Below, piece by piece: positions 7,560-19,240 of a stretch of DNA of 22,635 bases; within the stretch, counting starts at the first letter, position 1; each line of letters opens with the position of its first letter. The position numbers and the translations under genes were made by a program. The DNA is from Stereocaulon alpinum (taxonomy: Eukaryota; Ascomycota; Lecanoromycetes; Lecanorales; Stereocaulaceae), in the NCBI GenBank assembly GCA_018257865.1, contig JAEUBA010000219.1:1-22635 (forward strand), given 5' to 3'. Under the pieces are notes generated by a model. That model saw only the letters and a list, made by a program, of their open reading frames with translations, did no database searches and was not told the DNA's origin.

Positions 7560-10511
7560 GATCTTTCGTTAAAACCCTTTTATATATTAATAGTAGAGCT
7601 AATATTTTTAGTATAATTAAAACCTCCCTCGCCTTTACCCTTTCTAAGTCCTTTAGGATTCGCTTTATTAAGCTTTCTAAGCTAATCGTCCTAACTAGCT
7701 ATAATAGCTAAAGTAGCTCTACTATTATAGTCGCTCTACTTCTTATAATAATAATTAACTATTATTATATTAATTTTCTATTCTTAGTTACTAACTTAGG
7801 TTACACCGACGTTTTTATTAGTCGGAAATTCTTAGAGTACTATAATATTAAGTAAGTCTATACTAAAGGGAGGAATAGCCTTAAATAGCCTGCTAATATA
7901 GTTATTTAGTAGTACTTTAATAAGAGGGTACTCCTCTTAATAACTCCGCCTAAGAAACTAATTTCCCTAGCGTACTAATAAGATACTAAGTATTAAGATA
8001 CCCTTTTTAAGGTAGATAAGTATTACTATAGCTAAGCTAGGCTCGCCTCTATTAACCCTAAGCCTTTAATAGATAGCTAGATTAATACCTTATCCTAAAG
8101 TATACTACTCTCTTCGCAGCTAGCTTTAGTTTCTCCCCTTTACTTAAGGTTACCTAATTCGCTAAGCGGTAGGCTATTAAGTTTTACGTAAGACCTAGAG
8201 AAATATCTTACTAAAATAGAGGACGCCCTCTAAGGGTTAGATATACTAGTTATATTAAGTCTAAAGACGTTACTAGCTAAGGCTTAACGCCCTAGCTATA
8301 GTACTTATAGGGTTAATATCGCCCTAATTTCCGCTATCGCGATATCTTATTTCTACCTTAGTAAGAGGTCTAGGAGACCTCCTAATTCTAATACCTTTAT
8401 CGCCTTAATATAGGATTTAGAGCGCGAGATTAACTATAGGGCGGACTAATACTAGGAGCGTCTTTTTCTTAAGCTCGCTATAGTAGATATAAGCCTCTCC
8501 CCTTAGAAAGTACTAGAGATTAAGTATTAGGCTAATAAGGACCTAGTAAAAGCTAAGCTTCTACTATAATACTAAGAGTTCGCTCCCCTCTTTTCGCGAA
8601 GAGACTCTAATATATTACCTAATAGAAGACTAAGTATAGACTATAAAGTTAAGCTTACTAGCCTAAATACCTTAACTTTTAAGCTGCTATAAAAGATAAC
8701 TAATAAGTAACTCTCTAAAGCTAAACGCTATATTATAGACTACCTCTATAAGGGATTTATTAAGTCGTCGAATATACTATATATAGCTCTAATACTCTTC
8801 GCTAGAAAGGAAGACGGTAGCTTATACTTCTACGTCGATTTCCGGAAGCTTAACGACCTAACTAAGAAGGATCTATACCCGCTCCCGCTAATAGATAAGA
8901 TAATAGCTTAAATCTATAAAGCTAAGATCTTTACGAAGATCGACGTCTAATAAGCGTTCTATAGAGTAAGGATCTACTAAGACTTAGAGGACCTTATTAG
9001 TTTCCGCAGTCGATATAGTACCTTTAAGTATAAGGTAATACTATTTAGGTTAATAAACGCCCTAGCTACCTTCTAGTATTTTATTAATAATATCCTAATA
9101 GAATACCTTAACGATTTCTACTTAGTATATATAGATAATATCCTAATTTACTCTAAGTCTATCGTAGAGTATAAGATTTATACTAAGAAGGTTATAGCTA
9201 TCGTATAAGCTAACGGCCTATAAGCTAATATTAAGAAGAGCAAGTTTAATGTTATAAAGACTAAGTTCCTCAGCTTCGTCGTTAGAGTAGATAATATTAA
9301 GGTAAATCCGGAGAAGGTCGCTATTATTAAGACCTAGTAGTATATAAGTAATATATAAGGTATCTAAAGCTACCTAAGCTTCTATAACTTCTATAGAAGG
9401 TTTATTTAGGGGTATAGCTAGATTACTACTCCGCTCGTCCGCCTAATAGTTAAGGATATACCTTTCTACTTTAATGATACCTATTACTATACTTAGGACT
9501 CCCTCCGCTAAGTACTCCTCTCTACCCTAATCCTTAAGTATTATAATCCCTATAAGGAAACCCGCCTTAAGACGGATTCCTTAGATAGTATAGTCGCTAG
9601 TATCTTATCGTAGAAATATAAGGATAGCCTCTTCTACTTAGTAGGATACTTCTTAAAGATAATAGGGGATACGGAGCTAAATTACCTAATCTATAATAAG
9701 GAGCTACTCGCGATTTTCCGCTCCTTCTAGTAGTATAAGCTGGAGCTTTTTAGAGCTTAGAAGTCGGTCTATATCTATACTAATTATAAAGTATTAGAAT
9801 ACTTTATAACTACTAAAGACCTTATAGCCTACTAAGCTCGCTAGGCTAAGTTCTTTACTAACTTCTACTTTATAATTATATACCGCACGGGTATTACGAA
9901 TACTATAGTAGATATACTATCTTATAGGGAGTAAGATATTACGCCTTTAGAAGCCTATAAACGCGTAATCTAAAGCTAGTAACTCCTCCTAAATAAGAAG
10001 GTTAACCCTTAAATACTAGAAGAGGTCGCTATCTCCTCCCTTACTACTTATCTAAACTGCGACTTAGTCTAAGCTATAGAAAAGGTTAAGCTATTACCTA
10101 TAGCTACGCTAATAGACCCTAAAGAGCCCGAAGAGTACCTAAAAGGCGAAGCGCCTAATCCCGCTTTAATAACTATATACGATATTAAGGGCTATAATAT
10201 TATTAATTAGATAATCGACGCTAATAAGAACTCGCTGGAGCTAGAACCCCTACGTACGTAAGCCTATAATAACTACCTTAACTATAACCTAGACTATAGT
10301 AAGCTATACTTTTAAGGTAGGCTTAAGGTACTAATAGAGCTACCGGAGCTACGGATATCTTTAGTCTACTATATTTACGCCTAGCTAGCTATCGCGTATA
10401 TAGGGATTAGTAAGGTTAAGATAATCCTATTTAGATAATATTACTAGAGGAATATTAGAAATAATATAGTATAGTATATCGCTAATTATAGCTATCATCG
10501 CGCTTTCCCAA
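7560..10511 (+). pseudogene. Gypsy-C Pol: protease, RT, RNase H, start of integrase (decayed)
   Basis: One frame carries the whole region. The protease motif at 7583-7609 reads YINSRANIF where VDSGA is expected (Asp to Asn, Gly to Arg). The RT shows DYLYKGFIKSS, GSLYFYVDFRKLN (about 8815-8853) and the catalytic box VYIDNILIYSKS, in which the second Asp of YxDD is Asn (9137-9139). RNase H begins near 9557 with ETRLKTDS and continues to YNKELLAIFRSF and TNYKVLEYF. An integrase H2C2 domain (about 10340-10505) shows YIYA-LAIAYIGISKVK and ends in NYSYHRAFP. The integrase catalytic core is absent. Catalytic losses and stops make it inactive. Confidence 0.88.
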
Positions 10512-11740
10512 AAGTTGCTGGGGAACCCCGAGTTACCGAGCGCGCCGGTAGGGCTAACAGTAGGATACAGCGGAATCAGTAACTTAATATTACTAATAGT
10601 ATTAAATCAGCCCGATCTGTAACTCTTTACTACTAATTTGATAATATTAGTCTAGCTAGCAACTAGATATTGCTGTTAGTATAATATCTAACCAATTAGT
10701 ATATCTATTACGCGTTCAGCTAGCTATCAGCTTAATTAGTAATATAACGCTACTAATATATAGCTACCAGTCTTCTTTTTAAGTTATTATAATTAACAAA
10801 CTCTTATATAGTCTATATATATCTACTAATTAGTAGCTATATATCTTTATATATAATTTAAGTAGGTAGTTAAAGCTAAATAAAGTCTTCTATATATATA
10901 ATCCGTTTGAATTATAGCTACTACCGATAGCTCCTTTAGTATATAAAAGCCGCTTTCGAGTAAAGGCTCGACTCTATAACGACCTATTATCTGCTAATAC
11001 GACTATATCTTCTACTCCTTATAATTTAAGTAAATAACTAATATAGAGAGTTACGACGTCTAGTCACCGACTTATCAGCAGCACCTTATAAAACTTTACT
11101 AGATTAGGGGCGTATATATTTCGCCCTTTTTTATACTTATCCGATTAGTATCCGGCAGCTTAATCAGGGGGGCTCTAAGAACGATATCTAAGTATATCCT
11201 TCTTACTATTATCCTAGCTAGTATACTATATAGTCGCTTATTATAGATATTACTATTTCTAAGGCAGTGCGTTAATATAGAGATATACTACTGCGTATCT
11301 TAAATAGTTTAGGACGAGTACTTAAGGTTCTTAAAGCTTTATTATACATTTACAGCTGTATAGACGTAGTATATTAATATTTTAAAAACATAACCTTACT
11401 ACTCTATAAGCTTAATATACTAGATTCTTAAAATTATAATATTAGGACCCTTTAATAGATTGCTAGCCGCTATTATAAATAGAAGTAATAATATTAGCGT
11501 CCCCAGCGCGTATAGCGGTAGAAATTCTATCTAAAGACCGAAATAGAACCTATATACTTAATTCTTAAGATAATAAAGTATAGGAACAGCTTATTAAGTC
11601 TATTCTATATTAGTATACCTATTAGATATTTCTAAGTTAGTATTAACCTTTCTTAAGCTAAGAAAATATTACTACTAGATATAGCTTAGCGGTACTTAGC
11701 TATTAAAGCTCGATAAGCTATAGATATTTAAGTCGGGTTT
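10512..11740. other. GC-rich boundary segment and unassigned AT-rich DNA
   Basis: From 10512 to about 10625 the sequence keeps CpA and TpG and contains a GGGGAACCCC stem at 10520-10529. It starts exactly where Gypsy-C homology ends, so it looks like an edge of another element. An LTR-type promoter feature (TATATAAAAG near 10939) lies further right. I found no matching repeat elsewhere in the window, no terminal inverted repeat and no protein motif up to 11740, so I do not name an element. Confidence 0.4.
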
Positions 11741-11825
11741 TATACTATCTAAGTAGTATCTAACTTAGGGTTTACCCTATCTAAGTATTATCCAACTTAG
11801 TTCTACCCTATCTAAGTTAGATAAA
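11741..11825. repeat. Imperfect tandem repeat, period 31-32 bp, about 2.7 units
   Basis: CTATCTAAGT occurs at 11745, 11777 and 11808, followed in the first two units by (A/T)GTATC or ATTATCC and then AACTTAG. It lies beyond the 3' end of the Plavaka-like transposase, where DNA transposons often have subterminal transposase-binding repeats. That role is an inference. Confidence 0.65.
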
Positions 11826-11829
11826 TATC

Positions 11830-12309
11830 TAGCTAGACGTTTCTTAATAACTCCCCTTATAGTTTGCGGTCTTATCGCTATTATTTTAGTAAAGTATCGC
11901 TATAAAGGCTTAATATCTGACGAATTTGCTCCCTATCTTCCCCGTTAGACTCTATATACAACTCCGCGAGCTTAATAACCTCTCTACTCCTTAGCTTACT
12001 AAAGTACCTGAATATTAGTAACGTACGAGGGCTGTAGACCTAATACTAAAGTAAGTAAATATTATACGCGTAAGACGCTATATAGCCTACTAACGTAATA
12101 AAGCTATAATTAAATATACTAAAGAGCGAATCGATACCGCTGCGGTAATCAAAATTATAGGTTAGTTCTTTATATTAGAGGTTTTCCTTAAGACTAAAGC
12201 CTTAACTTTAGACGCTGTAAGGGTAGTTAGTAGCAGCGTTTCCTCCGCTCTATTAACCTAGATATATCTATAGTATTATCTCTCCTCCTTTTATAGTATT
12301 ATACTTAGG
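11830..12309 (-). other. Unassigned reading-frame remains downstream of the transposase
   Basis: One minus-strand frame stays open for about 50 codons near 11890-12040 (YSPRTLLIFRYFSKLRSREV, then AELYIESNGEDREQI). It ends in TAA-TAG near 11886, so it may be the C-terminal end of a small protein. Other frames here are also fairly open. I recognise no family. Confidence 0.3.
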
Positions 12310-14530
12310 TTTATAGCGTTGCCTGAGAAGAATTTAGTAGGAATTTAGCGTAGATTCGTCGCGCTGCCTTAGTATTAATCGTTAGGAATTTAGGGTGATA
12401 TACCGTATTATATTAGTCCCAGTCGATAAAACTATTAATATAGAATATCTTTTTTCCTCTAACCGTTCCTAGCACTAGATAAGTACTTCGCTCGATATTT
12501 AGTAGTCTATAGAAGCGGCGAGCGCCTATTATTTAAGGATTAAGTATAAGCGACGCCTATACCTTTTTAACTTCGACTATTCTATAGTACTCTTATACCT
12601 ACCCTAGATATTAATAATTAAAGACTTCTATAAAGGTAGCCTAGATATAACTAGGTTATTACTTAAAGTCCCTAGTACTAAGATCCTTTACCTCTATAAT
12701 AACTAAGACCTAGCTAACTAACTTTCCCTCCTATATAGTTTCTAGGTTTTAACTCTTATAGTCTTATTCTCAGACCTATACGTAATCTCTACGCTAGGTT
12801 AAATACTGCGAATATTTATAAGGTCTATAGATTACTAAATCCTTATAGAGACGTCCTAAATTAGAGGAGTCCTCTCCTATAGTCTTCTAATATATAAGGC
12901 CTGAATAGATATAGACTAGGTAGCTCTTAACCTAGCTATAGTCTACCTCCCTTCTATTAATATCTAAGTTCGAGGTTATACTACCGTAGCTTAGCGTTTT
13001 CGCTTAGTACGCCTTAAGAAACGCAGCTAGGCTTTAGAGAAACCTAGCTATATTTAGCTATTCAGCTATATCCCTCGCCGTTCGCTAGTAACGACTATTA
13101 TATCTATATAGGTATTTTAGTATATAGCGCTCTTCCGCGTCTGCTCGCTATCCTAGTTAGTATAGATTTAGGAGGACCCTAGCCTTTATACTTTTCTTAT
13201 CTTCTTATTTTCTCTTTTAATAAAGTAATATAGGCTCCGTCTCTTCGAAAGTTTTAATATCCTATATAATTATTAACTTAATATAACGTTCGTTATATTC
13301 TATTAATTACTCCTAGTAATCCTTATACTTATTTGTTCGATTATAGTAATTCTTAAGTAATATTAGATATACCCTTTTAGAGGCTTAGGTGCTGTATCTA
13401 TCTGGCGGACCGTAGTATCTAATTATATTAATATAGTAACTAATACTATAGAATTTAGGAAAGTTAAAGGTTTACTCGCCCGTTTGCTTATTAACTAGTC
13501 TATACTTTCGAAATACCTCCTTAAGTAGATCGATCCTTTCTAACGCTGCGTCTATATATTCTAGTATCGCTTCGTCGTAGGATCGGTATCTTACGAGTAT
13601 AATAAAGTTAATGATAGCTTATCCCGTATATAGTACGTCTAGGTTTTTTTCGGATAAAAGAGGCGCGAAGACGGGTATTATAATCTATAATATCTCTTTA
13701 CTCTCCTCTCCTATCTATTAGCTTAGCTTACTAAACTCCTAAAATCGCCTCAGCTTAGTAAATTTAGGTATAGCTTAAAAGTATATATTAATTAAGGCTT
13801 ATACCTTAAGCTTTATTCGTCCCTCTCTAATATACTCCCTTAGCTAGTCTAGGAGGTAGTTTAATAGCCCTTTAACTATTAATTAGTATAATATATTAAA
13901 CGTCTATAGTTAGTAGACGTTAACTACGAAGTAGCCGTCTATAAAGTTAGGCCGGTTATATACTATTATATCTAGTAAAAGCCTAGGCGTATTCTTATTA
14001 TACGCTTTTTATATCTGTAGCTACTCTATAGTATTTTTAGGTATTCGCTTTAAATATAGTATTTCGGGACGTAGTCGTTCCTGTTTATTTAGTAGTACTA
14101 AGCAGACCGGATAGTATTTACCGCTCTTAATTAAGGTTATTAGGACTTATTCCTTATAGTCGCCTAGTATAGACGCGAGTATTAGGTAGTATCGTCGTAT
14201 TCGTCCGTCTGCGTATATAATAAGGATTCCCTTAGGCGCTAGCTCCTTAAGTACTTTAATAGAATACTATTAGTATATTAAGTAAGATCTATACTTCGGC
14301 CGGCTTACCCTCGACTATAAGCCCTATAGCGTAGTAATACACCTCGGCTTTTATACTATTATAGACTAATAGTACCAGTCTAAGTAATATTATCCCCAGC
14401 CGAACCTATACCCGCCGAATACCTTAATCGAGGTTACTAATAGTAATATAGACTAGCTACGCCTGCTAATCTCTGTGTATCTGTGATAAATAGGTCTTAT
14501 CTAATAATATTATAACCGGTACTACTATTA
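12310..14530 (-). pseudogene. Plavaka-like DNA transposase (decayed)
   Basis: A single minus-strand frame links all recognisable blocks, broken by TAA/TAG at former Gln/Trp codons. In order: FGGYRFGWG-YYLDWYY (14434-14370), KGILIIYADG then LASILGDYKE (near 14164) and CLVLLNKQERLRPE, recalling the GDYPEQ and CPKC...LGE blocks of Plavaka proteins. Then come TFNFPKFYSISYYINIIRYYGPPDRYST (from about 13470) and KNYYNRTNK, recalling the FPKxH...IRxxG...T/E...H...N-R-TNR block. The C-terminal FYINSFIDWD-YN motif lies at 12417-12449. These proteins are thought to be cut-and-paste transposases of a CACTA-related class. The N terminus is uncertain and no C2H2 finger was recognised. Identification rests on remembered motif order, not a search. 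Confidence 0.65.
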
Positions 14531-16354
14531 AGCTATTAGGGAGCTTATCTTATATCTCCTACTACTAACGGGCTGTGTATATCTTACTAATAATTAGACC
14601 CCCGTTAAGGTTTCGCTAGCGTATCGGTGTATAGTTAATACTCGAATTAAAAGGTTTATATCTAATAAGAGTTCGTATTATACCTATTATATTAAAGTAG
14701 AGTATATAATATGTTCTAGTCGCCTTATCTAGTTAAATTAATAGGACCCTAAACGCTTGCTGAGACTATCTACTAGCAGTAGCGGAATACTTAATAGTAT
14801 ATAGCTTAGCTTTTAGTTATCGAGCGCTGTTAAAGCTGCAGCGTCTGTGGAAAGGTTGTAATTAAGTATCTTTAAAGAAATTATCTATTATACTACTAGA
14901 TAGTCGCGCGTTATATATCTATAAAGCTAGGGTATAATCAGCTTCTAATTGGAAAGGGTACTAGTCTCAGTTCGACTTAGGTATCGACTTAGGTATCGAC
15001 TCAGGCATTAACTCAGGCATCGACTCGGACTAGGGTATAGAGATAGACTCCGCTAGGGTTATATCCTCTTCCTCTAAAGGCCTGCCGGCACCTTGCTCCT
15101 ATAGGTAGTACTCTATAGAGCTAACTATTAAGGTAGAGATAGTACCTATAGCACTTAGTGCTGTTATTAACTTCGATTAATTAAGTTCTGTATTTAGCTT
15201 ATCTTACTGGTGCTAGATCTCGTTAGTAGAGTTAGTAAGTTTAAGTAATCGCCCTAGAGTATTATTATCTATTAAAATAGTTAGGTCCTCCTAAGGGACT
15301 TATCTACCTTCGCCTTTATAGGGACTATCGCTAATTATATCAACCTTATCTCTTTAGCGTTTATAAGTAGGGCCCTTAACTTTATCTTTATTAAGGCGTA
15401 CCTATCTCCTATACGTCTAATTAGGGTCTCGGCCCTTATAGCGTAGTAGATACCTAGTTAGGCCGCTTCCGCTGCTGTACTACTTCTAGCAGCGTTTACA
15501 CTATCGATCTATCTAGCTTAGGCGTAATATAGAGGTATTATTATTAAGATTAACGCGTTTAGGTAGGTATTAGTAAATATATTCGCTACTAGATCTATTA
15601 AGCTAACCCGCTATAGGTTAGGATAAATCTATCCTTATATTACCTTAAATCGCCTGTCTCTAACCGTTACTATTAAGCAAATTATAATATACGTATAGTA
15701 GGATATTATCCTATAGAAGGCGTTAATTAATAGATAGTTTAAGGGGATTTTCTTTCTATATAATATATTTAATAAACGCCCTGCTTGCTTATCTTATTAG
15801 GAAATATAATTAGTTATAAACCTTATAGTATATATCCCTATTACTAAAATATACGTCTAAGTCGAACTCGGACTATTTTTATATAAGAGTACTTAACTGA
15901 GATTTATATTTCGAAGAACGGAATAAGAAAGCTAATTAAGCTTTATAAGTAGATAATAATTTATAATACTCTATCTTTATTAGATATTATATATTAAGTA
16001 TAAAGCTAGATATAGTATATTAGAAACCAGCTGTCCGCTTTCTATATACTATATATATATAAGTTCCGCTCTTAATTAATATCTCTATCTATTATATTAA
16101 GCTCGCTGCTTTTAATCTTTTAGTAGCTTAACTCACCTGCTTTTTACTACTACGACGTGCTTTTCTATAGAGAATAGCCTATATCGCCTAATTATATTAA
16201 GGTTTGCCTATTTAGAGACGCAGTTACCTTACTAGTATTACCTTTACTTACTACTTTTACTAACTACTAACTAATTACTGTTATAAATTAAACCTTAGTG
16301 TAAATCCCTGCTACCCGCCGGTCCTTCTAAATTAGCGAATAATCCTTAATTCCT
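14531..16354 (-). other. Unassigned region upstream of the transposase, with one possible coding relic
   Basis: A minus-strand frame from about 15620 down to 14960 is moderately open apart from RIP-type stops. It reads KVDIISDSPYKGEG, then TILIDNNTLGRLLKLTNSTN, SKLITALSAIGTISTLI, a short acidic patch (PLEEEDITLAES), and a Ser-Met/Ile-Pro-Glu/Lys repeat. It is out of frame with the transposase, so it is either a separate protein or an N-terminal exon. From 15620 to 16300 I see only AT-rich, stop-rich sequence. No family was recognised. Confidence 0.35.
14973..15030 (-). repeat. 12-bp tandem repeat encoding a tetrapeptide repeat
   Basis: CGACTTAGGTAT recurs every 12 bp as CGACTTAGGTAT, CGACTCAGGCAT and (T)AACTCAGGCAT across the interval. 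On the minus strand it encodes Ser/Leu-Met/Ile-Pro-Glu/Lys repeats. The left units carry RIP-type changes (CA to TA) that the right units lack. Confidence 0.75.
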
Positions 16355-16416
16355 CCTATCCTAAGTAAAGAATCCCTAACCCTTTCCTATCCTAAGTAAA
16401 GAATCCTTAACCTTTC
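16355..16416 (+). repeat. 31-bp direct repeat in the pyrimidine-rich leader of the helicase gene
   Basis: CCTATCCTAAGTAAAGAATC starts at 16355 and again at 16386, each followed by C(C/T)TAACC and TTT. The C+T-rich strand from about 16320 to 16500 resembles the pyrimidine-rich promoter or 5' UTR sequence common upstream of ascomycete start codons. The intergenic position, between divergent transposase and helicase relics, suggests a promoter role, but no experiment supports it. Confidence 0.6.
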
Positions 16417-18705
16417 TTTCTTCTATTCGTACTATCCTAAAGTTCTTCCCTAATCTACTTATACTATCCCCAAATTCTTCTTATCACCCGCCCCTCCGAA
16501 TTATCTATAATATTATCTAATATGGCTGGTCTCCCTCTTATTAACCCTTATATTGATATAACGCTAGAGCCTATCCTAACAGAGGCCAACTTCTATACTA
16601 TCGTTAGTAAGATAAAGTTAGGAATTCCGTAGAACTTTAGTAACGTCCGTAGGGGCCTAAGGTACTATACTAGCCTTTTTAGCGCCTTACGCTAAGTAAT
16701 TAAAGACCGCCTCCAGAGTACCGCCCTTTAGGGTATAAATCTAAGGAGTTATAGTAAGGACCTTACTAAGGTCCTTAACTCTATTACTACTAACTTTAAC
16801 CTTCCTAATTATATACCCCCTTTCTGCGACGAGGTACTACGTATACTAATAAGACTAATAAATAAAGTACCTACTATAGTAAACTAACGGGCTAGTAAAC
16901 AGCCTTTAGAGGATTCCTATAACTTAATAAATTCTAAAATAGCTAGATATAATAATACTCGCGCAGAGTAACCTAACTATACTAAACTATTTTTTATATT
17001 AGCCCTAATCCTAGATAATACCTATCCACCTTATATCCTCCTCAGAATTATTTACGCGCTTAGGGATAAGTTCTATCTCGTCTAACTAAGGCAGATTATA
17101 CGTAATACTTCGATCACCGACGCCGACCAGCTATAGGATTAAATTAGTTACGATACTCTAATCCAAATCTTAGTAACGAAGGATTTCTAGACTATAGAAG
17201 ATAATATCTAGGGGAGTACCCTCGTTTATAAAGCTAGTAAAATTATATAGTTAACTACTAACTTAGATCTATAGAATACTATTCGCTATATATATTTACT
17301 TAGTCACCGGCGTTATAAGCTCTACGTTAACCTAGGGGTACTTTATTAGTTATACTATATTAATTAACAGTTAGGATATTTACTGATAGGTATAATAGTA
17401 TTAATTAAGGGTAATACGGCCTATCTAAACTAACCTTATAAAGGTATTTTTAATATTACTCACCGCTCGAAACCTCCTTCTACTGTAGCACTACCTAAGG
17501 GGAATACCCTTAAAAGATAGTCTACCCTAAAGCCTCTTATTAATCCTTTTAATCCTACTAATAAGTATACTATTCCGCCTATTAGGAATCTAGAGAAGCC
17601 TATAGATATCAGCTCCTACGAGGATAGTAGTAGCAGTATAAATTATAAGGAAGAGAATAATAGAGAGGAGAGGGATTTAATAGATAAGGATAAGTAGAAG
17701 GTATTATAGATTAATAAGGTCTATACGGGTAGGATACTAGGGTTATATAATATTAAGATAGGTATAGTAGTAAACGCTAGAGTAGCTACTAAAGATCTAG
17801 AGGCTTTAGAGCAGGGGGATTAGGATAAGATATAAGTATTTTAACCTCCGCCTTCTTATTTACTCGCTACTAAATACCACCCTAGCGTTAATATAACTAA
17901 AGTTAAAGACCGACTATAATAGTTAGATACTACGTAGTGGTATATAGAATCGTTATTCCAGCTTAAGGAGGGAAACAAATCTATTAATAATACCTAAACC
18001 CTCTAAGGGCTGTTATCTATAGCAGACCTAGAAGGCTAGATAATAAAGATTAAACCCTATATCTATCAGCTGTATTATACCGCTTAGATACAGCGGAAGG
18101 CGTACTAGTAAGGGGGGGGTATAAATAGGGACGATCCTAGATTTGGAAAGATCTATATCTATTTGATTCCTAGCTTTTAAGAGAACCTGCTAATATCTAA
18201 CTCAAACTAGATACTTACGATTTTTATTATATATATCCTTGAGCGCTAACTCTTATTGCGATAGCGTAAGGTATCCAAAATACGTTATAAGGGTTATCAA
18301 AATCTTAAATAATTCGAAGCGTTAACCTATTCTAATAAGTATCTACCCCCCTTAAAGTTAAAGGTATAGAGCGGTGATGCTATATATCCCTCTACTAACT
18401 AATAGGATATCAGTTATCTGTATATCGATAAAAGCGCCGCCTTTTTAACTGGATTAGCGAAGAAAGGGTTTATTCTAGTTATTATACCAGCTAAAGTCGT
18501 CGGGAACTGGCTGAGGGAATAGTCTAAGATAATTAATATATAATATCTAATATTAAAGCTACAGTATATCTATACTTATACGGGCAAAACCTATAATAAT
18601 ATTAACGCCACCCTACTTATAAGAGAAAATACTGAACTACTAAGATATAATAAAGCCGGAAAAGTTAAAGATAAATAGGAGCGGTTTCTCCTATTAACTA
18701 TAAAG

Positions 18706-18710
18706 GGATT
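18706..18710. repeat. Left target-site duplication of TRIM copy B (GGATT)
   Basis: GGATT precedes the left LTR and recurs at 19241-19245 directly after the right LTR. Removing one copy plus the element joins the two helicase halves in frame, which independently supports the boundaries. Confidence 0.9.
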
Positions 18711-18820
18711 TGTAAGCTCCTGCCACTGCGCCAAAGCGCCAGGGCAAAAGACTTGATACGGGGGTCTTGCGCGCTTGGCAGCAACCCCCTAATAGGGTAT
18801 GTATGGCCGTAGGCCTTACA
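18711..18820 (-). repeat. TRIM copy B, left LTR (3' LTR in element orientation)
   Basis: This 110-bp repeat has intact TGTAAG and CTTACA ends. A strong stem-loop lies at 18760-18789, pairing GGGGG-TTGC with GCAA-CCCCC around a GCGCTTGGCA loop with a 2-nt bulge. It is followed by a GGCC-GTA-GGCC dyad near the right end. Confidence 0.9.
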
Positions 18821-18873
18821 ACTATCCCCCTTCCTAGAATCTTGGTCCCCCAAGATCCAGGGTACAGGCACCT

Positions 18874-18983
18874 CGCAGGCGCTAAGCACTGCAGGCCCCA
18901 GCTGCCGAAGCAGGTAGGTTTCAGGCGTCGCAGGCGCTAAGCACTGCGGGCCCCAGCTGCCGAAGCAGGTAGGTTTAGGCGAC
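18874..18983. repeat. Two 55-bp tandem units inside TRIM copy B
   Basis: CGCAGGCGCTAAGCACTGC begins at 18874 and 18929, each followed by CAGCTGCCGAAGCAGGTAGG. Copy A carries three units of the same repeat. Confidence 0.9.
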
Positions 18984-19130
18984 GGGCGCTCGTAATCGTG
19001 CACATAGCGTAATTCGAACCCCGACCCTCTGCGCCGTACAAAGTACGTCAACCCCGCGTTGCCCTAGAGGGACAGTGCTCGGACCTAGTTAACAAGCCAC
19101 TACGGCCCTAGGGTAAGCGCGCAACACAGT

Positions 19131-19240
19131 TATAAGCTCCTGCCACTGCGCCAAAGCGCTAGGGCAAAAGACTTGATGCGGGGGTCTTGCGCGCTTGGCA
19201 GCAACCCCCTAATAGGGTATGTATGGCCGTAGGCCTTACA
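19131..19240 (-). repeat. TRIM copy B, right LTR (5' LTR in element orientation)
   Basis: This 110-bp repeat starts TATAAG and contains GCGCTAGGG, unlike its left partner (TGTAAG, GCGCCAGGG). The same two variants occur in the right LTR of copy A. Confidence 0.9.

Larger units (their letters stand above)
6765..10511 (+). mobile_element. Gypsy-C: RIP-mutated Ty3/gypsy retrotransposon, truncated at both ends
   Basis: Sequence homologous to the middle of Gypsy-B Gag starts near 6765, so the Gag N terminus is missing. The order is Gag, zinc knuckle, protease, RT, RNase H and integrase zinc-binding domain. Homology stops at about 10511, where an unrelated GC-rich segment begins. The protease-to-integrase part keeps one reading frame apart from RIP stops. 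No LTR is visible on either side. Confidence 0.85.
18711..19240 (-). mobile_element. TRIM-like non-autonomous LTR element, copy B (530 bp), inserted in the helicase gene
   Basis: Two 110-bp direct repeats (18711-18820 and 19131-19240) surround a 310-bp interior, and the whole is flanked by a perfect 5-bp target duplication, GGATT (18706-18710 and 19241-19245). Five-bp duplications are typical of LTR retrotransposon integrases. On the minus strand a purine-rich tract (complement of 18821-18832) runs into TGTAAGG, giving the orientation. The interior contains two 55-bp units starting at 18874 and 18929, and a mutated B-box-like motif at 19010-19020. There is no coding capacity. The insertion separates helicase motifs Ia and II. 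Confidence 0.9.

Noticed and set aside
12310..14530. A tyrosine recombinase of the DUF3435 (Starship captain) type
   Set aside because: I considered this because of the accessory-region setting, but no recombinase catalytic motifs were found, while FPKF...IRYYG, GDYKE and FYINSFIDWD fit a Plavaka-type transposase better.
18698..19051. A 117-codon open frame on the minus strand
   Set aside because: It crosses the 3' LTR and interior of TRIM copy B and ends in helicase flank. The element interior is GC-rich with few stops by chance, copy A does not keep the same frame length because of its extra 55-bp unit, and no domain is visible.
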